Assembly: GCA_964599655.1 (NCBI GenBank) | Contig: CAZRGV010000087.1 | Coordinates: 1-26,552 of the forward strand | Direction of reading: 5' to 3' | Length of the DNA: 26,552 nucleotides | Origin: CAZRGV01 sp964599655 | GTDB lineage: Bacteria > Planctomycetota > Planctomycetia > Isosphaerales > Isosphaeraceae | In this document: piece by piece, positions 7,493-14,583 of the stretch | Layout: every line of letters begins with the position of its first letter | Position numbering within the stretch: position 1 is the first letter of the stretch | The notes under the pieces: model-generated | Databases searched by the model: none | What the model was told of the DNA's origin: nothing | What the model saw: the letters and a program-made list of their open reading frames with translations, nothing else | Translations under genes and position numbers: made by a program

Positions 7493-8414
7493 GTGCGTCG
7501 CTTCGCCACGATCGCCCTGTCCTTGTCGCTGTTGCTCGGCCTGACCGCCGCCAGCCGCCTGGCCGCTCAAGACGAGAAGAAAGACGCCGCCCAGCCGGCA
7601 CCCGCGCAGGCCGAAGCCGAAAAACCCAAGGACGCGCCGTCTCAGGGTGAGGCCGCCAAGCCCGCCCCGAAAGAGGCCGAAACCCCCAAACCGGCGGAGT
7701 CCACCAAGCCCGCGCCCGCCGCGGCGCCCGCGGCGGCTCCCGCGCCCGAGCCGACCATCCCGCCCGAGGTCGAGGAGAAGCTGGAGAAGGCCCGTCGCGC
7801 CGTCGCCGAGGCGATCGTCGCCGCCCAGGACGCCGGACTCGTCCAGACGACCNNNNNNNNNNNNNNNNNNNNNNNNNNNNNNNGGCCGAGCCAACGACAT
7901 GGCCACCCTCAAGGCCGTCACCAAGGATCAGCCCGAGGCCGGCGTCAGCCCCGAGGTCTTCGGCGCCTGGTTCACCGGCTACGGCCAGATGACCGGCATC
8001 ACCGCCGAGAAGAACGTCCGGATCGTCCCCCCCTCCAACGGCCTGAAGGACTACTACGACCGCCGTAAGGCCATGCTCGACCACTACATCGCCGAGGCCC
8101 GCGCCGCCAAGGGCGCCGCCGCCCCCAAGGCCGAGGAGCCCAAGAAGGAAGAGCCCAAGAAGGAGGAGCCGAAGGCCGAGGAGCCCAAGAAGGAAGAACC
8201 CAAACCCGCCGCCGACGCTCCCAAGAACGAGCCGAAGCCCGAAGAGCCCAAGAAGGACGAGGCCAAGCCCGCCGACGCTCCCAAGGAAGAAGCCAAGCCC
8301 GCCGACGCTCCCAAGGAAGAAGCCAAGCCCGCCGCGGATGCTCCCAAGGACGAGGCCAAACCGGCCGCCGACGCTCCGAAGGACGAGCCGAAGAGCGAGG
8401 AGGCCCCGAAGTAA
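7493..8414 (+). CDS. Secreted Lys/Pro/Glu/Ala-repeat protein, interrupted by assembly gap
   Basis: The gene starts at GTG 7493 after AAGGAG (7479-7484) and begins with a signal peptide (VRRFATIALSLSLLLGLTAASRLAAQ). An Ala/Pro/Lys/Glu-rich linker follows, then a helical segment, EVEEKLEKARRAVAEAIVAAQDAGLVQTT, which runs into 31 Ns (7853-7883). After the gap a short domain continues in another frame (DMATLKAVTKDQPEAGVSPEVFGAWFTGYGQMTG, then NGLKDYYDRRKAMLDHYIAEARAAKG) and ends in a long Lys/Glu/Pro/Ala repeat tail. The frame change means the N run is not the true gap length, so this is one gene with unknown missing bases. The tail suggests an extended envelope linker or a polyelectrolyte. I recognise no family. 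Confidence 0.75.
7853..7883. other. Assembly gap (31 Ns)
   Basis: Run of 31 Ns inside a coding region. The flanking reading frames differ (frame 2 before, frame 3 after), so the gap length is a placeholder. Confidence 0.98.
8259..8384 (+). repeat. 30/33-bp tandem coding repeat (AKPADAPKEE type)
   Basis: Four consecutive units: 8259-8288, 8289-8318, 8319-8351 and 8352-8384. The first two are 30 nt and differ by one base; the next two are 33 nt, with an extra Ala codon and more divergence. They encode EAKPADAPKE and EAKPAADAPKD. A looser EEPKKEEPK repeat precedes them from about 8131. Such tracts expand and contract by slippage. Confidence 0.85.
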
Positions 8415-8463
8415 GGCGAGGGCCGTCGATCCTCGACTCTGGAACCGCCTGACGCATCGAAAG

Positions 8464-8498
8464 ACGGGGGAGCGGGTTTTTCGCCCGCCCCCCGTTTT
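8464..8498 (+). terminator. Strong intrinsic terminator
   Basis: ACGGGGG plus GCGGG (8464-8476, with A8471 bulged) pairs with CCCGCCCCCCGT (8484-8495) to give 12 bp around a TTTTTCG loop, followed by TTTT at 8495-8498. It lies 50 nt after the stop of the repeat protein. Confidence 0.85.
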
Positions 8499-8652
8499 CC
8501 TGCGCTGGGGCTCCCGCGATCCATCGCTGGAACACTCATGCACGAAGCGCGACATGACCTCTTCCGGCGCATCGCGTTGGTGAATCGACCAGCTCAATGT
8601 TCTTGAGGAACCCTTATCCGCCTTCGCTACTTATACTTATGAAGAGGTAGGT

Positions 8653-9188
8653 ATGCCGCTTTGGAAGCTCAGAGGTCGAGTCGAAGCTGGACAAACTTGG
8701 GTAACAAACAACTGGAAACGGATCGTCGTCGCCCACAGCCGCGATCTACCGGATATCGCAGACGATGTGCGAGGGACGTTGAACATCCAGTTGGCCGAAC
8801 GCTGGTACCCACCGGACGATGAGAAGCATCGCCGCGAGTCTCATAAGCGGGGCGTTTCAGGGGGCCTGAAGGAGGAAACCGGAGCCGACTTCCTGGCCAA
8901 CGGGAATTACATCCACCCCGAGGTCTGGGTCTGCTCGATCGGTGGCAAACCGGTTGAAGGGCGGCTCGATTTCGCAGGAGTTGGAAAGGAAGTGTGGGAG
9001 GTCGATGGCAACGTGTGGGGAACGATCGCCCCGTCAAACGGATCGAGATTCTCTCGAAGACGCATCTTCGGACTCTGCTCGGGCTCGGCCCCGAGGATGA
9101 ACTTGAGGTGGAGGTCATTCTAAAACGGGGAGGGATGCCCGAAATCGAACGGATGCCTGGAATATTTCCCCTTCTTCCGCACTCCTGA
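8653..9188 (+). pseudogene. DUF120-like (CTP-dependent riboflavin kinase fold) gene, frameshifted
   Basis: Starts at ATG 8653 behind AGAGG. The first frame reads KLRGRVEAGQTWVTNNW, then DDVRGTLNIQLAERW and GKPVEGRLDFAGVGKEVWEVDGNVWG. It then turns to Arg/Ser-rich noise until its stop at 9123. The next frame (+1, from about 9021) continues with RPVKRIEILSKTHLRTLLGL and EDELEVEVIL. Together the order matches the archaeal riboflavin kinase fold: a GxV-type start, the GTLN metal/nucleotide motif, then IEI...LR..LGL..DxLEVEV. One missing base in the G-run at 9017-9020 (read as five Gs) would restore a single 178-codon frame. The active enzyme would phosphorylate riboflavin to FMN using CTP. Whether this is a real mutation or a sequencing error cannot be told here. 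The family call is a motif judgement. Confidence 0.55.
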
Positions 9189-9622
9189 AATCGGTCTTCA
9201 ACAAGGCACGCGAGGAGGTCGACCGCTGGCTCTCGCTCCAAAACAGGGAGCCGGAAGCGGAAGGCCGAAGCCACCGGCGCGCGCCGATCCAGGATGCCCT
9301 GTTCAACATGCTGGAACTGGCGGCGTACATCCTGGGTGAAGAATACGAAGCCCTGGAGGGACAGGGAGGGCCCTACAGCGACCTCACGCTCGGCCCGGAC
9401 GCGGACGCCTGGATGCTGGTCGGCCCGGAGCCGAAGATCGCCAACGTGCGGATGCCCCGCGAACTCGCCTTCGCCGAACTCGAAGACCGGGGCCGGCTCC
9501 AGCCGGGCAGCGTCCTCTTCCGGCTCTCCGGCGATCGGGCCAAGGAGGATTGCTGGGGGGACTCGGGGTTTGGAGGAGAACCGGAAGTTTGGACGGTTCC
9601 CATTGAGTTTCCGGGGGCCTGA
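9185..9622 (+). CDS. Orphan reading frame without start codon, unknown function
   Basis: An ATG at 9308 gives 104 residues, but coding-like sequence in the same frame extends upstream to about 9185 (KSVFNKAREEVDRWLSLQN, then RAPIQDALFNMLELAAYI) with no ATG/GTG/TTG start. The rest reads GEEYEALEGQGGPYSDLTLG, DADAWMLVGPEPKIANVRMPRELAFAELEDRG and PEVWTVPIEFPGA, and has normal soluble-protein composition. Around 9150-9190 another frame gives CLEYFPFFRTPEIG, which may be the lost N-terminal part, implying a second frameshift just after the DUF120-like gene. I do not recognise the family. It is either a broken gene or a correct gene behind a sequence error; the 9308 start alone would drop a good amphipathic helix. 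Confidence 0.5.
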   Translation: MKSVFNKAREEVDRWLSLQNREPEAEGRSHRRAPIQDALFNMLELAAYILGEEYEALEGQGGPYSDLTLGPDADAWMLVGPEPKIANVRMPRELAFAELEDRGRLQPGSVLFRLSGDRAKEDCWGDSGFGGEPEVWTVPIEFPGA

Positions 9623-9822
9623 AGAATCGGGCCGCACGGTGATTTCGGTGTTGCCCACCGCCGGATGGGCCGATTCTCGCGATTCGGGCGATGGTGGCTT
9701 GGCGAGGGAGGCCGGTCGTGTTAACCTTTTGGCCCCGATCATTTTGAGGTTTGACCGTTCGACCGGGTCGCCCTCGCGCGACGGATCGCGCCCTCACGTC
9801 CGAGCTGGCCCGCGTTTTCGGT

Positions 9823-9836
9823 CGCGATCGATCGCG
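9823..9836. promoter_or_regulatory. 14-bp palindrome upstream of the diadenylate cyclase
   Basis: CGCGATCGATCGCG is perfectly self-complementary and ends 30 bp before the GTG start. It could be an operator; in GC-rich DNA such sites also arise by chance. Confidence 0.3.
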
Positions 9837-9866
9837 CCAAGTCGTCCCCTCGAGAGGTGGCCCGTC

Positions 9867-10817
9867 GTGACGCCGACCGTATTGAACAAGCCGATGGCAA
9901 CCCTGCTGCGGCTGGCCTGCGAGGCCGCGCCCGGTCTGGGGGCCGACTCGGTCTTGATCCTCGCCGAGGGGCCGATGGACTGGGCGGCGGTCCATGACGC
10001 CGTGGGCGAGGTCCGGTTGCTGGTGGCCATCGCTCCCGAGCGGCATCGCGAGGCCGTCCGGGCGGCCGGCCTGATCGCCGTCGAGATCGAGCCGAGCGCG
10101 GCCTCGATCACCGAACGGATCTCCCTGGCGCTGATCCAGGCCGTCGCCGACGGCCAGCTCAAGGCGGGGGCCCGGGTCGTGGTGATCTATTCGGGCTTCG
10201 AGGCCGAGACGCTCGACTCGATCACGGTCATCCGGCTCGGCGAGCACCTCGAACGGCTCACCGCGCGCGATCTCCAGGCGCTCGAAACCAGCGTTCCGTT
10301 CGAGACACTCAAGGCGGTCGTCGATGTGGCCGTCGAGATCGGCCGGGAGGGGCGCGAGGGAAAGCCCGTCGGCACCCTGATCGTCGTCGGCGACACGCGG
10401 GACGTCCTCGCGCGCTCGCGCACCCTGGGCTTCGACCCGTTCAAGGGCTATCGCCGCAAGGACCGCAACATCCGCGACAGCAAGGTGCGCGAGGCCATCA
10501 AGGAAATCGCGCAGCTCGATGGGGCCTTCGTCGTGTCGAGAGATGGCACGGTCGAGGCCGCCTGCCGGATTCTCGACGCCCCCACGACCGGCCTGACGTT
10601 GCCCAAGGGACTGGGCACCCGGCACTGGGCGGCCGCCGCCATCACGAATGTCACCAGCGCCGTGGCCGTGGTCGTGAGCCAGTCGACGGGCACCGTCCGC
10701 ATCTTCCAGAAGGGGGAGATCATCCTCCGCATCGCCCCCATGCGGCACGTCCGCGCCATGAAGTGGCACGAGCACGATACCGAGCCCACGCCGAGCAAGT
10801 CGGAGAAAAGCGCCTGA
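9867..10817 (+). CDS. DacZ-like diadenylate cyclase (DisA_N/DAC domain)
   Basis: A 316-residue protein that would make cyclic di-AMP from two ATP. The GTG start at 9867 follows AGGTGG (9855-9860); the open frame upstream of it is a shadow of the previous gene. Residues about 8-180 form an alpha/beta domain resembling the pyruvate-kinase C-terminal-like domain of archaeal DacZ (GADSVLILAEG, ARVVVIYSGFEAETLDSITVI, GTLIVVGDTRDVL). The DAC domain follows, with DGAFVV (Asp218) and GLGTRHWAAAAITNVTSAVAVVV, then TGTVRIFQKGEIILRI. The RHR motif of DisA is RHW here (252-254). Domain order fits DacZ rather than DisA or CdaA, and no TM is present, so it should be cytosolic. The diadenylate cyclase call is confident; activity depends on the altered motif being tolerated. 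Confidence 0.88.
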   Translation: MTPTVLNKPMATLLRLACEAAPGLGADSVLILAEGPMDWAAVHDAVGEVRLLVAIAPERHREAVRAAGLIAVEIEPSAASITERISLALIQAVADGQLKAGARVVVIYSGFEAETLDSITVIRLGEHLERLTARDLQALETSVPFETLKAVVDVAVEIGREGREGKPVGTLIVVGDTRDVLARSRTLGFDPFKGYRRKDRNIRDSKVREAIKEIAQLDGAFVVSRDGTVEAACRILDAPTTGLTLPKGLGTRHWAAAAITNVTSAVAVVVSQSTGTVRIFQKGEIILRIAPMRHVRAMKWHEHDTEPTPSKSEKSA

Positions 10818-10883
10818 ATCTTGAGGATCAATAAACTTTATGGAATCTTGAAAATGTAATTATTTTATTAAAGTCTAGCTATT
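10818..10883. other. AT-rich convergent gap
   Basis: A short, strongly AT-rich stretch between the convergent cyclase and kinase genes, with GAATCTTGA repeated at 10816-10824 and 10843-10851. It probably serves as a bidirectional end of transcription, but no clear stem was found. Confidence 0.4.
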
Positions 10884-13334
10884 TCACTGATTAACTGTTT
10901 CACTCTTTTGCAGCTTGAGGGTCTCGTCGATCAGCGACTGGGTTCCCTTGACGGCCGAGGCCCAGGTGGCGTTGGTTGGGTCTTTCGCGGCCAGGGCTTG
11001 CTGCATTGACCGGGCCGTGCGCAGGGCCTCCAATGCCCGGTTGAGGCTCGATTCGGGGTTGACGCCACGCATTCCCATCTGGAGATAGATCGCTCCGATT
11101 TGCAGCCGCATGCTGGCCTGGCGGGCGGCCCACTGGGCGTTGGTGGGGTCGTGTTCGGCGAGCGACTGGATGAGCCGCTCGACTCGTTCGAGCATGGCCA
11201 GTTGCTCGCGGGCGACGGTCTCGCGGTCGGTTCCTTCCTCGCCCATGATGACGTTGGAGAGGAGCAGCCTGGGCCGGAGCGACTCGATGAGCCAGACGGT
11301 GTTGTTGGGGTCGATGGCCGTGAACCGCTCGGCGATGGCGACGGCCTCTTGCCAGACCGCCTTGGCCTTTGAAAGATCACTATTCCAGTTATACGTGGAT
11401 CCGAGTGAGGAGAGGACCCGCACGAGGTTCCGCGGCCAGAGGGCGTTGCCGGGGTCCTTGCGAATCAGGTCGCGATCGGTCTGGGCGGCCCGCTCGTAAG
11501 GGGCGACGGCCTCCTGGGTCTTGTCGGCGGTCCAGAGGAGGTCGCCGAGCCGCTCGTCGCTGCGCCCGAGCGCGGCCTTCCAGTCGAGCCGATCGGGATG
11601 CGACGCGACCAGCGGTTCGAGGATCGCGTGGGCCTCGTCGGTGGCACTCCGGGCCTCGTCGAGCGCTTCCTGTTTGATCAAGACATCGGCAATTCCAAGC
11701 AGGCTAACGGCTCGAGCGGCCCGCCAACGAGGCTCGTCCGGTTCGAGGGCGGCCAGACGGTCTCGCACTGCCAGCGACTCCCGGAAGGCCCGAAGCGAAC
11801 CGGGCAGATCCCCCTGAGCGATCCGCACCCTGGCCCGCATTTCCAGGGCTTCGGCCAGGCCGGCGAGGGTGCGTGGCATGCCGGGCGACCGTCGATCCAA
11901 CTGGCGGAAGAGGGCCAGGGCGCGGTCGGCCGAGGCGGAGGCTTCGGCCGTCTTGTTGACCTCGAGCTCGATGTCGGCGAGGGCGTTGGCGGCCTCGCCC
12001 AGGCCGGCGAGGCTGGCGGGGTCGGGCTCGGCTCCGGCGTCGGCCGACAGGTCGTCGTAAACCTTCGAGGCGCTCTGGAGGATCGTCTCGACCGTGGTCG
12101 ACTGGGTTCCGGCGATCGGCTTGAGTCCCTGGGCGAGGTCGACGACCATCACGTTCGCGGCCCGGATCGCCTGCCGCTGGCTCCGCTCCGAGCGGTCGAG
12201 GGCCCGCCGGAGGCGGACGTTGTACCAGGCCCCGCCGACGATCAGAGTGGTCAGCGCCAGGGTGCTCACGGCCACGAGCGCCGCGGCCGACGGCTTGCGA
12301 CGGACCCACTTCCCAACCCGCTCCCAGGCCGGAATCGGCCGGGCGACGATCGGCTCGCCGCGGAGGAACCGGCCCAGGTCGTCGGCCAGCGCGGCGGCCG
12401 AGGCGTACCGCTTCCGGGGCTCCTTCTCCAGGCACTTCAGGCAGATCGTTTCCAGGTCTCGAGGGACGTTGGGCTGGAGCCGCCTCGGCGGCACGGGTTC
12501 TTCCGTCAACACCTGTTTGATCGTATCCCACTTGCTCTCGCCCCGGAACGGCGGCCGGCCGGTGAGGATCTCGTAGAGGATGCCGCCGAGGGCATAGATA
12601 TCGGCCGGCGGGCCGATCGTCTTGGTGACGCCGCCGGCCTGTTCGGGGGCCATGTAGTTGGGCGTGCCGAAGATGTCGCCGGTGGCGGTCAGGGCTTCGC
12701 CGGCCTCGCCGTCGACCCGCTTGGCCAGGCCGAAGTCGCTGATCTTGAGAGTCTCGTCGGCCGTCAAGAGCACGTTGCCCGGCTTGAGGTCGCGATGGAT
12801 GATCCCTCGTTGATGGCAGACCTCGATGGCTCGCGCGAGGGTCTCGACCCACTCCGCCGCCCGACGCGCCGGGGGCCTCGTGCCGGCGATCTTGCGGGCC
12901 AGGCTTCCCCCCTCGACGAACTCCATGACCAGGAATGGCCGGCCGGCCTGCTCTCCGACGTGGAAGACCTGCACGATGTTCGGGTGCTGGAGCCTCGCGA
13001 GCGACTCGGCCTCGGCCCGGAACCGCCCGAGCGTCTCGGGCCTGGCGTAGTCCCGGTCGGGGATCATCTTCAAGGCGACGACCCGCTTCAAGCCGGGCTG
13101 CCACGCCTGGTAGACCACCCCCATGCCGCCTCGGCCCGCCTCGCCCCGGATCTCGTAGCCGTCGATCTCCGGCAGCGGAATCGCCGTCGGGGCCGTCGGC
13201 GCGGTCTCGTCGCCGAAGTCGAACGACGAGGCCGAGTCGCCGCAGACCGGGCAGGACGACGACCGCCAGCTCTCGGTGGAGGACCGATCGACGTCGAAGT
13301 TCCAGCGATGCCCCCTGGGGCACGTCAAGGTCAT
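10884..13334 (-). CDS. Zinc-ribbon Ser/Thr protein kinase with TM and TPR-like C-terminus
   Basis: A planctomycete Hanks-type kinase of 816 residues from ATG 13334. That start has a rather distant GGAGG and begins right at MTLTCPRGHRW; ATG 13364 and the long frame from 13460 are alternatives. Cys5, His9, Cys28 and Cys31 (CPRGH, CPVC) form a likely zinc ribbon. Kinase motifs are complete: GRGGMGVVY (68-75), Lys89 in VALKMI, HRDLKPGN (180-187, Asp182), DFG (200-202) and APE (229-231). After RFLRGEPIVARPIPAWERV comes one TM helix (about 350-370), then some 440 residues of helical TPR-like repeats with recurring LxxxDPxNxxW motifs, probably exported. It follows the sigma-factor gene by about 70 bp on the same strand. 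Sigma/kinase pairs suggest the kinase controls, or is controlled with, that sigma factor. Confidence 0.92.
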   Translation of the reverse strand: MTLTCPRGHRWNFDVDRSSTESWRSSSCPVCGDSASSFDFGDETAPTAPTAIPLPEIDGYEIRGEAGRGGMGVVYQAWQPGLKRVVALKMIPDRDYARPETLGRFRAEAESLARLQHPNIVQVFHVGEQAGRPFLVMEFVEGGSLARKIAGTRPPARRAAEWVETLARAIEVCHQRGIIHRDLKPGNVLLTADETLKISDFGLAKRVDGEAGEALTATGDIFGTPNYMAPEQAGGVTKTIGPPADIYALGGILYEILTGRPPFRGESKWDTIKQVLTEEPVPPRRLQPNVPRDLETICLKCLEKEPRKRYASAAALADDLGRFLRGEPIVARPIPAWERVGKWVRRKPSAAALVAVSTLALTTLIVGGAWYNVRLRRALDRSERSQRQAIRAANVMVVDLAQGLKPIAGTQSTTVETILQSASKVYDDLSADAGAEPDPASLAGLGEAANALADIELEVNKTAEASASADRALALFRQLDRRSPGMPRTLAGLAEALEMRARVRIAQGDLPGSLRAFRESLAVRDRLAALEPDEPRWRAARAVSLLGIADVLIKQEALDEARSATDEAHAILEPLVASHPDRLDWKAALGRSDERLGDLLWTADKTQEAVAPYERAAQTDRDLIRKDPGNALWPRNLVRVLSSLGSTYNWNSDLSKAKAVWQEAVAIAERFTAIDPNNTVWLIESLRPRLLLSNVIMGEEGTDRETVAREQLAMLERVERLIQSLAEHDPTNAQWAARQASMRLQIGAIYLQMGMRGVNPESSLNRALEALRTARSMQQALAAKDPTNATWASAVKGTQSLIDETLKLQKSETVNQ

Positions 13335-13404
13335 GGGCACGGCCGATCCTCCGTCGGGCGGCATCGCACGGAGCCAGCGTCGCGAGGGCGGTACGCAAAG
13401 GCCG

Positions 13405-14136
13405 TCAACGTCCCGTCCACCAGTCGTCCCGCGTCCGCCAGTCGTCGGGCAGGTAGTCACGCAGGTAGGGCATCAGGCCGACCTCGACCAGCTCCTCCTC
13501 GACCTCGTCGGGGGTCGGCCCTTGAAGGGTGAGCTTGACCTCCTCGACGACGAGCTGGGCGAACTTGCGGCGCGCCCGGCTGATCTGCTTGCGGACGGCG
13601 GACGCCTGCAACCGCTGGCCGCTGACCTCCGCGAGCCGGTCGGCCAGCGTCTCCGAGTCGGCCTCCGGTTGCTCGCTGATCATCCGCAAGAGCGACGTGA
13701 AATGATTGTCGGGCCGCTGGTTCTGATAGGCGTCGAGCGCCTTCCAGGCACCATCGAGCACGGTCTTACGCCAGTCCTCGTTCCAGCGATCATCAACGGA
13801 CGGCCCCAGCGTGTCGGCCGCCGGTTCAAGGCCGATCGGAACCTCGCGACCCTTCTTCTTCAAGAACGCGAGCGCCTCGTTGCGGACCGATTTCTTCAGG
13901 TAGTCGCGAAACCGCCCCCGCTCGGGCCGAACATTATCAAACGCGCCTTTGAGCATCTTCTCAAGAAACTTCTGAGCCACGTCGTCGGCGTCTTCGTCGT
14001 TCCTGAGCAAGGCGCCGAGATAGCTGCGGATCGCCCGCCGATAGCGCAGGACTAGCTGGCCCGGTTCCAGGCCCCAGCATGTCGGTATCGCATCAAAATC
14101 CGATCCATACGAGGAGGGGTTCGGCGGCTCGCTCAT
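13405..14136 (-). CDS. ECF-like RNA polymerase sigma factor (planctomycete type)
   Basis: A 243-residue protein. The sigma region 2-like part is at about residues 27-95: LRYRRAIRSYLGALLRNDED, ADDVAQKFLEKMLKG, then RFRDYLKKSVRNEALAFLKKK. A region 4-like helix-turn-helix follows at about 160-205 (SETLADRLAEVSGQRLQASA, then VRKQISRARRKFAQLVVEEV). The tail is acidic (DEVEEELVEVGLMPYLRDYLPDDW) and may be a partner-binding extension. The layout fits the large planctomycete ECF groups encoded next to Ser/Thr kinases. ATG 14136 starts it; no strong Shine-Dalgarno is seen. It probably directs a regulon that includes its own operon, reading from the AT-rich island upstream. Function by family; target promoters unknown. 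Confidence 0.82.
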   Translation of the reverse strand: MSEPPNPSSYGSDFDAIPTCWGLEPGQLVLRYRRAIRSYLGALLRNDEDADDVAQKFLEKMLKGAFDNVRPERGRFRDYLKKSVRNEALAFLKKKGREVPIGLEPAADTLGPSVDDRWNEDWRKTVLDGAWKALDAYQNQRPDNHFTSLLRMISEQPEADSETLADRLAEVSGQRLQASAVRKQISRARRKFAQLVVEEVKLTLQGPTPDEVEEELVEVGLMPYLRDYLPDDWRTRDDWWTGR

Positions 14137-14583
14137 CGCTCGTCGAGACTCTCGGCTCTTGACACCACGATCTCATGCCCAGACGCATTTTCGGACCCGG
14201 ACACGCGCAAGGCAATCAAAAAACGGTATCGGACGATCCTGTTTCCATCGAGCCACATGCTCGGACCACAAGGACGACACCGAGGCCGCGGCGCCTTGGA
14301 AACCGCGACGCGGGGCGTAAGGGCGATTCCCTTCGGCCAGACCGCCACAGAACGCCCGCCAAGGGGTCGTTCACCCGGCACGATTATCCAGATTGTTTCA
14401 TACAAATAATATATTTTTTATTATCTATATCATTGTTTCGTTCGGATCACGGCTGCGCGCGACGCAAAACCGGGGCCAAACTGGGTCATGGGGCAGGTCG
14501 GACTCTTGACACCCACGCGACGGGGCGTCAGGCTGATTCGAGACGAACAGGGACGTCCGACCCGCCTCCAGGAGCCCGCCCGC
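14137..14583. promoter_or_regulatory. Divergent region with AT-rich promoter island
   Basis: Between the sigma gene (-) and moxR (+). Bases 14401-14440 are 34/40 A or T in otherwise GC-rich DNA and are bracketed by two copies of ATTGTTTC (14392-14399 and 14432-14439), exactly 40 bp apart. A possible + strand pair is TTGTTT (14394-14399) and TATTAT (14419-14424) with a 19-bp spacer. Reading frames crossing this region on either strand look non-coding. Confidence 0.45.

Noticed and set aside
7235..8597. Two - strand frames over the repeat protein
   Set aside because: Composition is the antisense of the Lys/Glu/Pro repeat (Gly/Leu/Phe runs); the + strand has a signal peptide, ribosome site and terminator.
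8603..8637. Promoter TTGAGG / TATACT before the DUF120-like gene
   Set aside because: The 23-bp spacer is too long for a standard sigma-70 promoter, so it was not annotated.
11598..13532. 644-codon + strand frame and a 564-codon - strand frame over the kinase gene
   Set aside because: All kinase motifs lie in the other - strand frame; these are shadows.
14133..14405. 90-codon - strand frame overlapping the sigma gene start
   Set aside because: Starts with TTG inside the AT-rich island, has no ribosome site and improbable composition; treated as non-coding.
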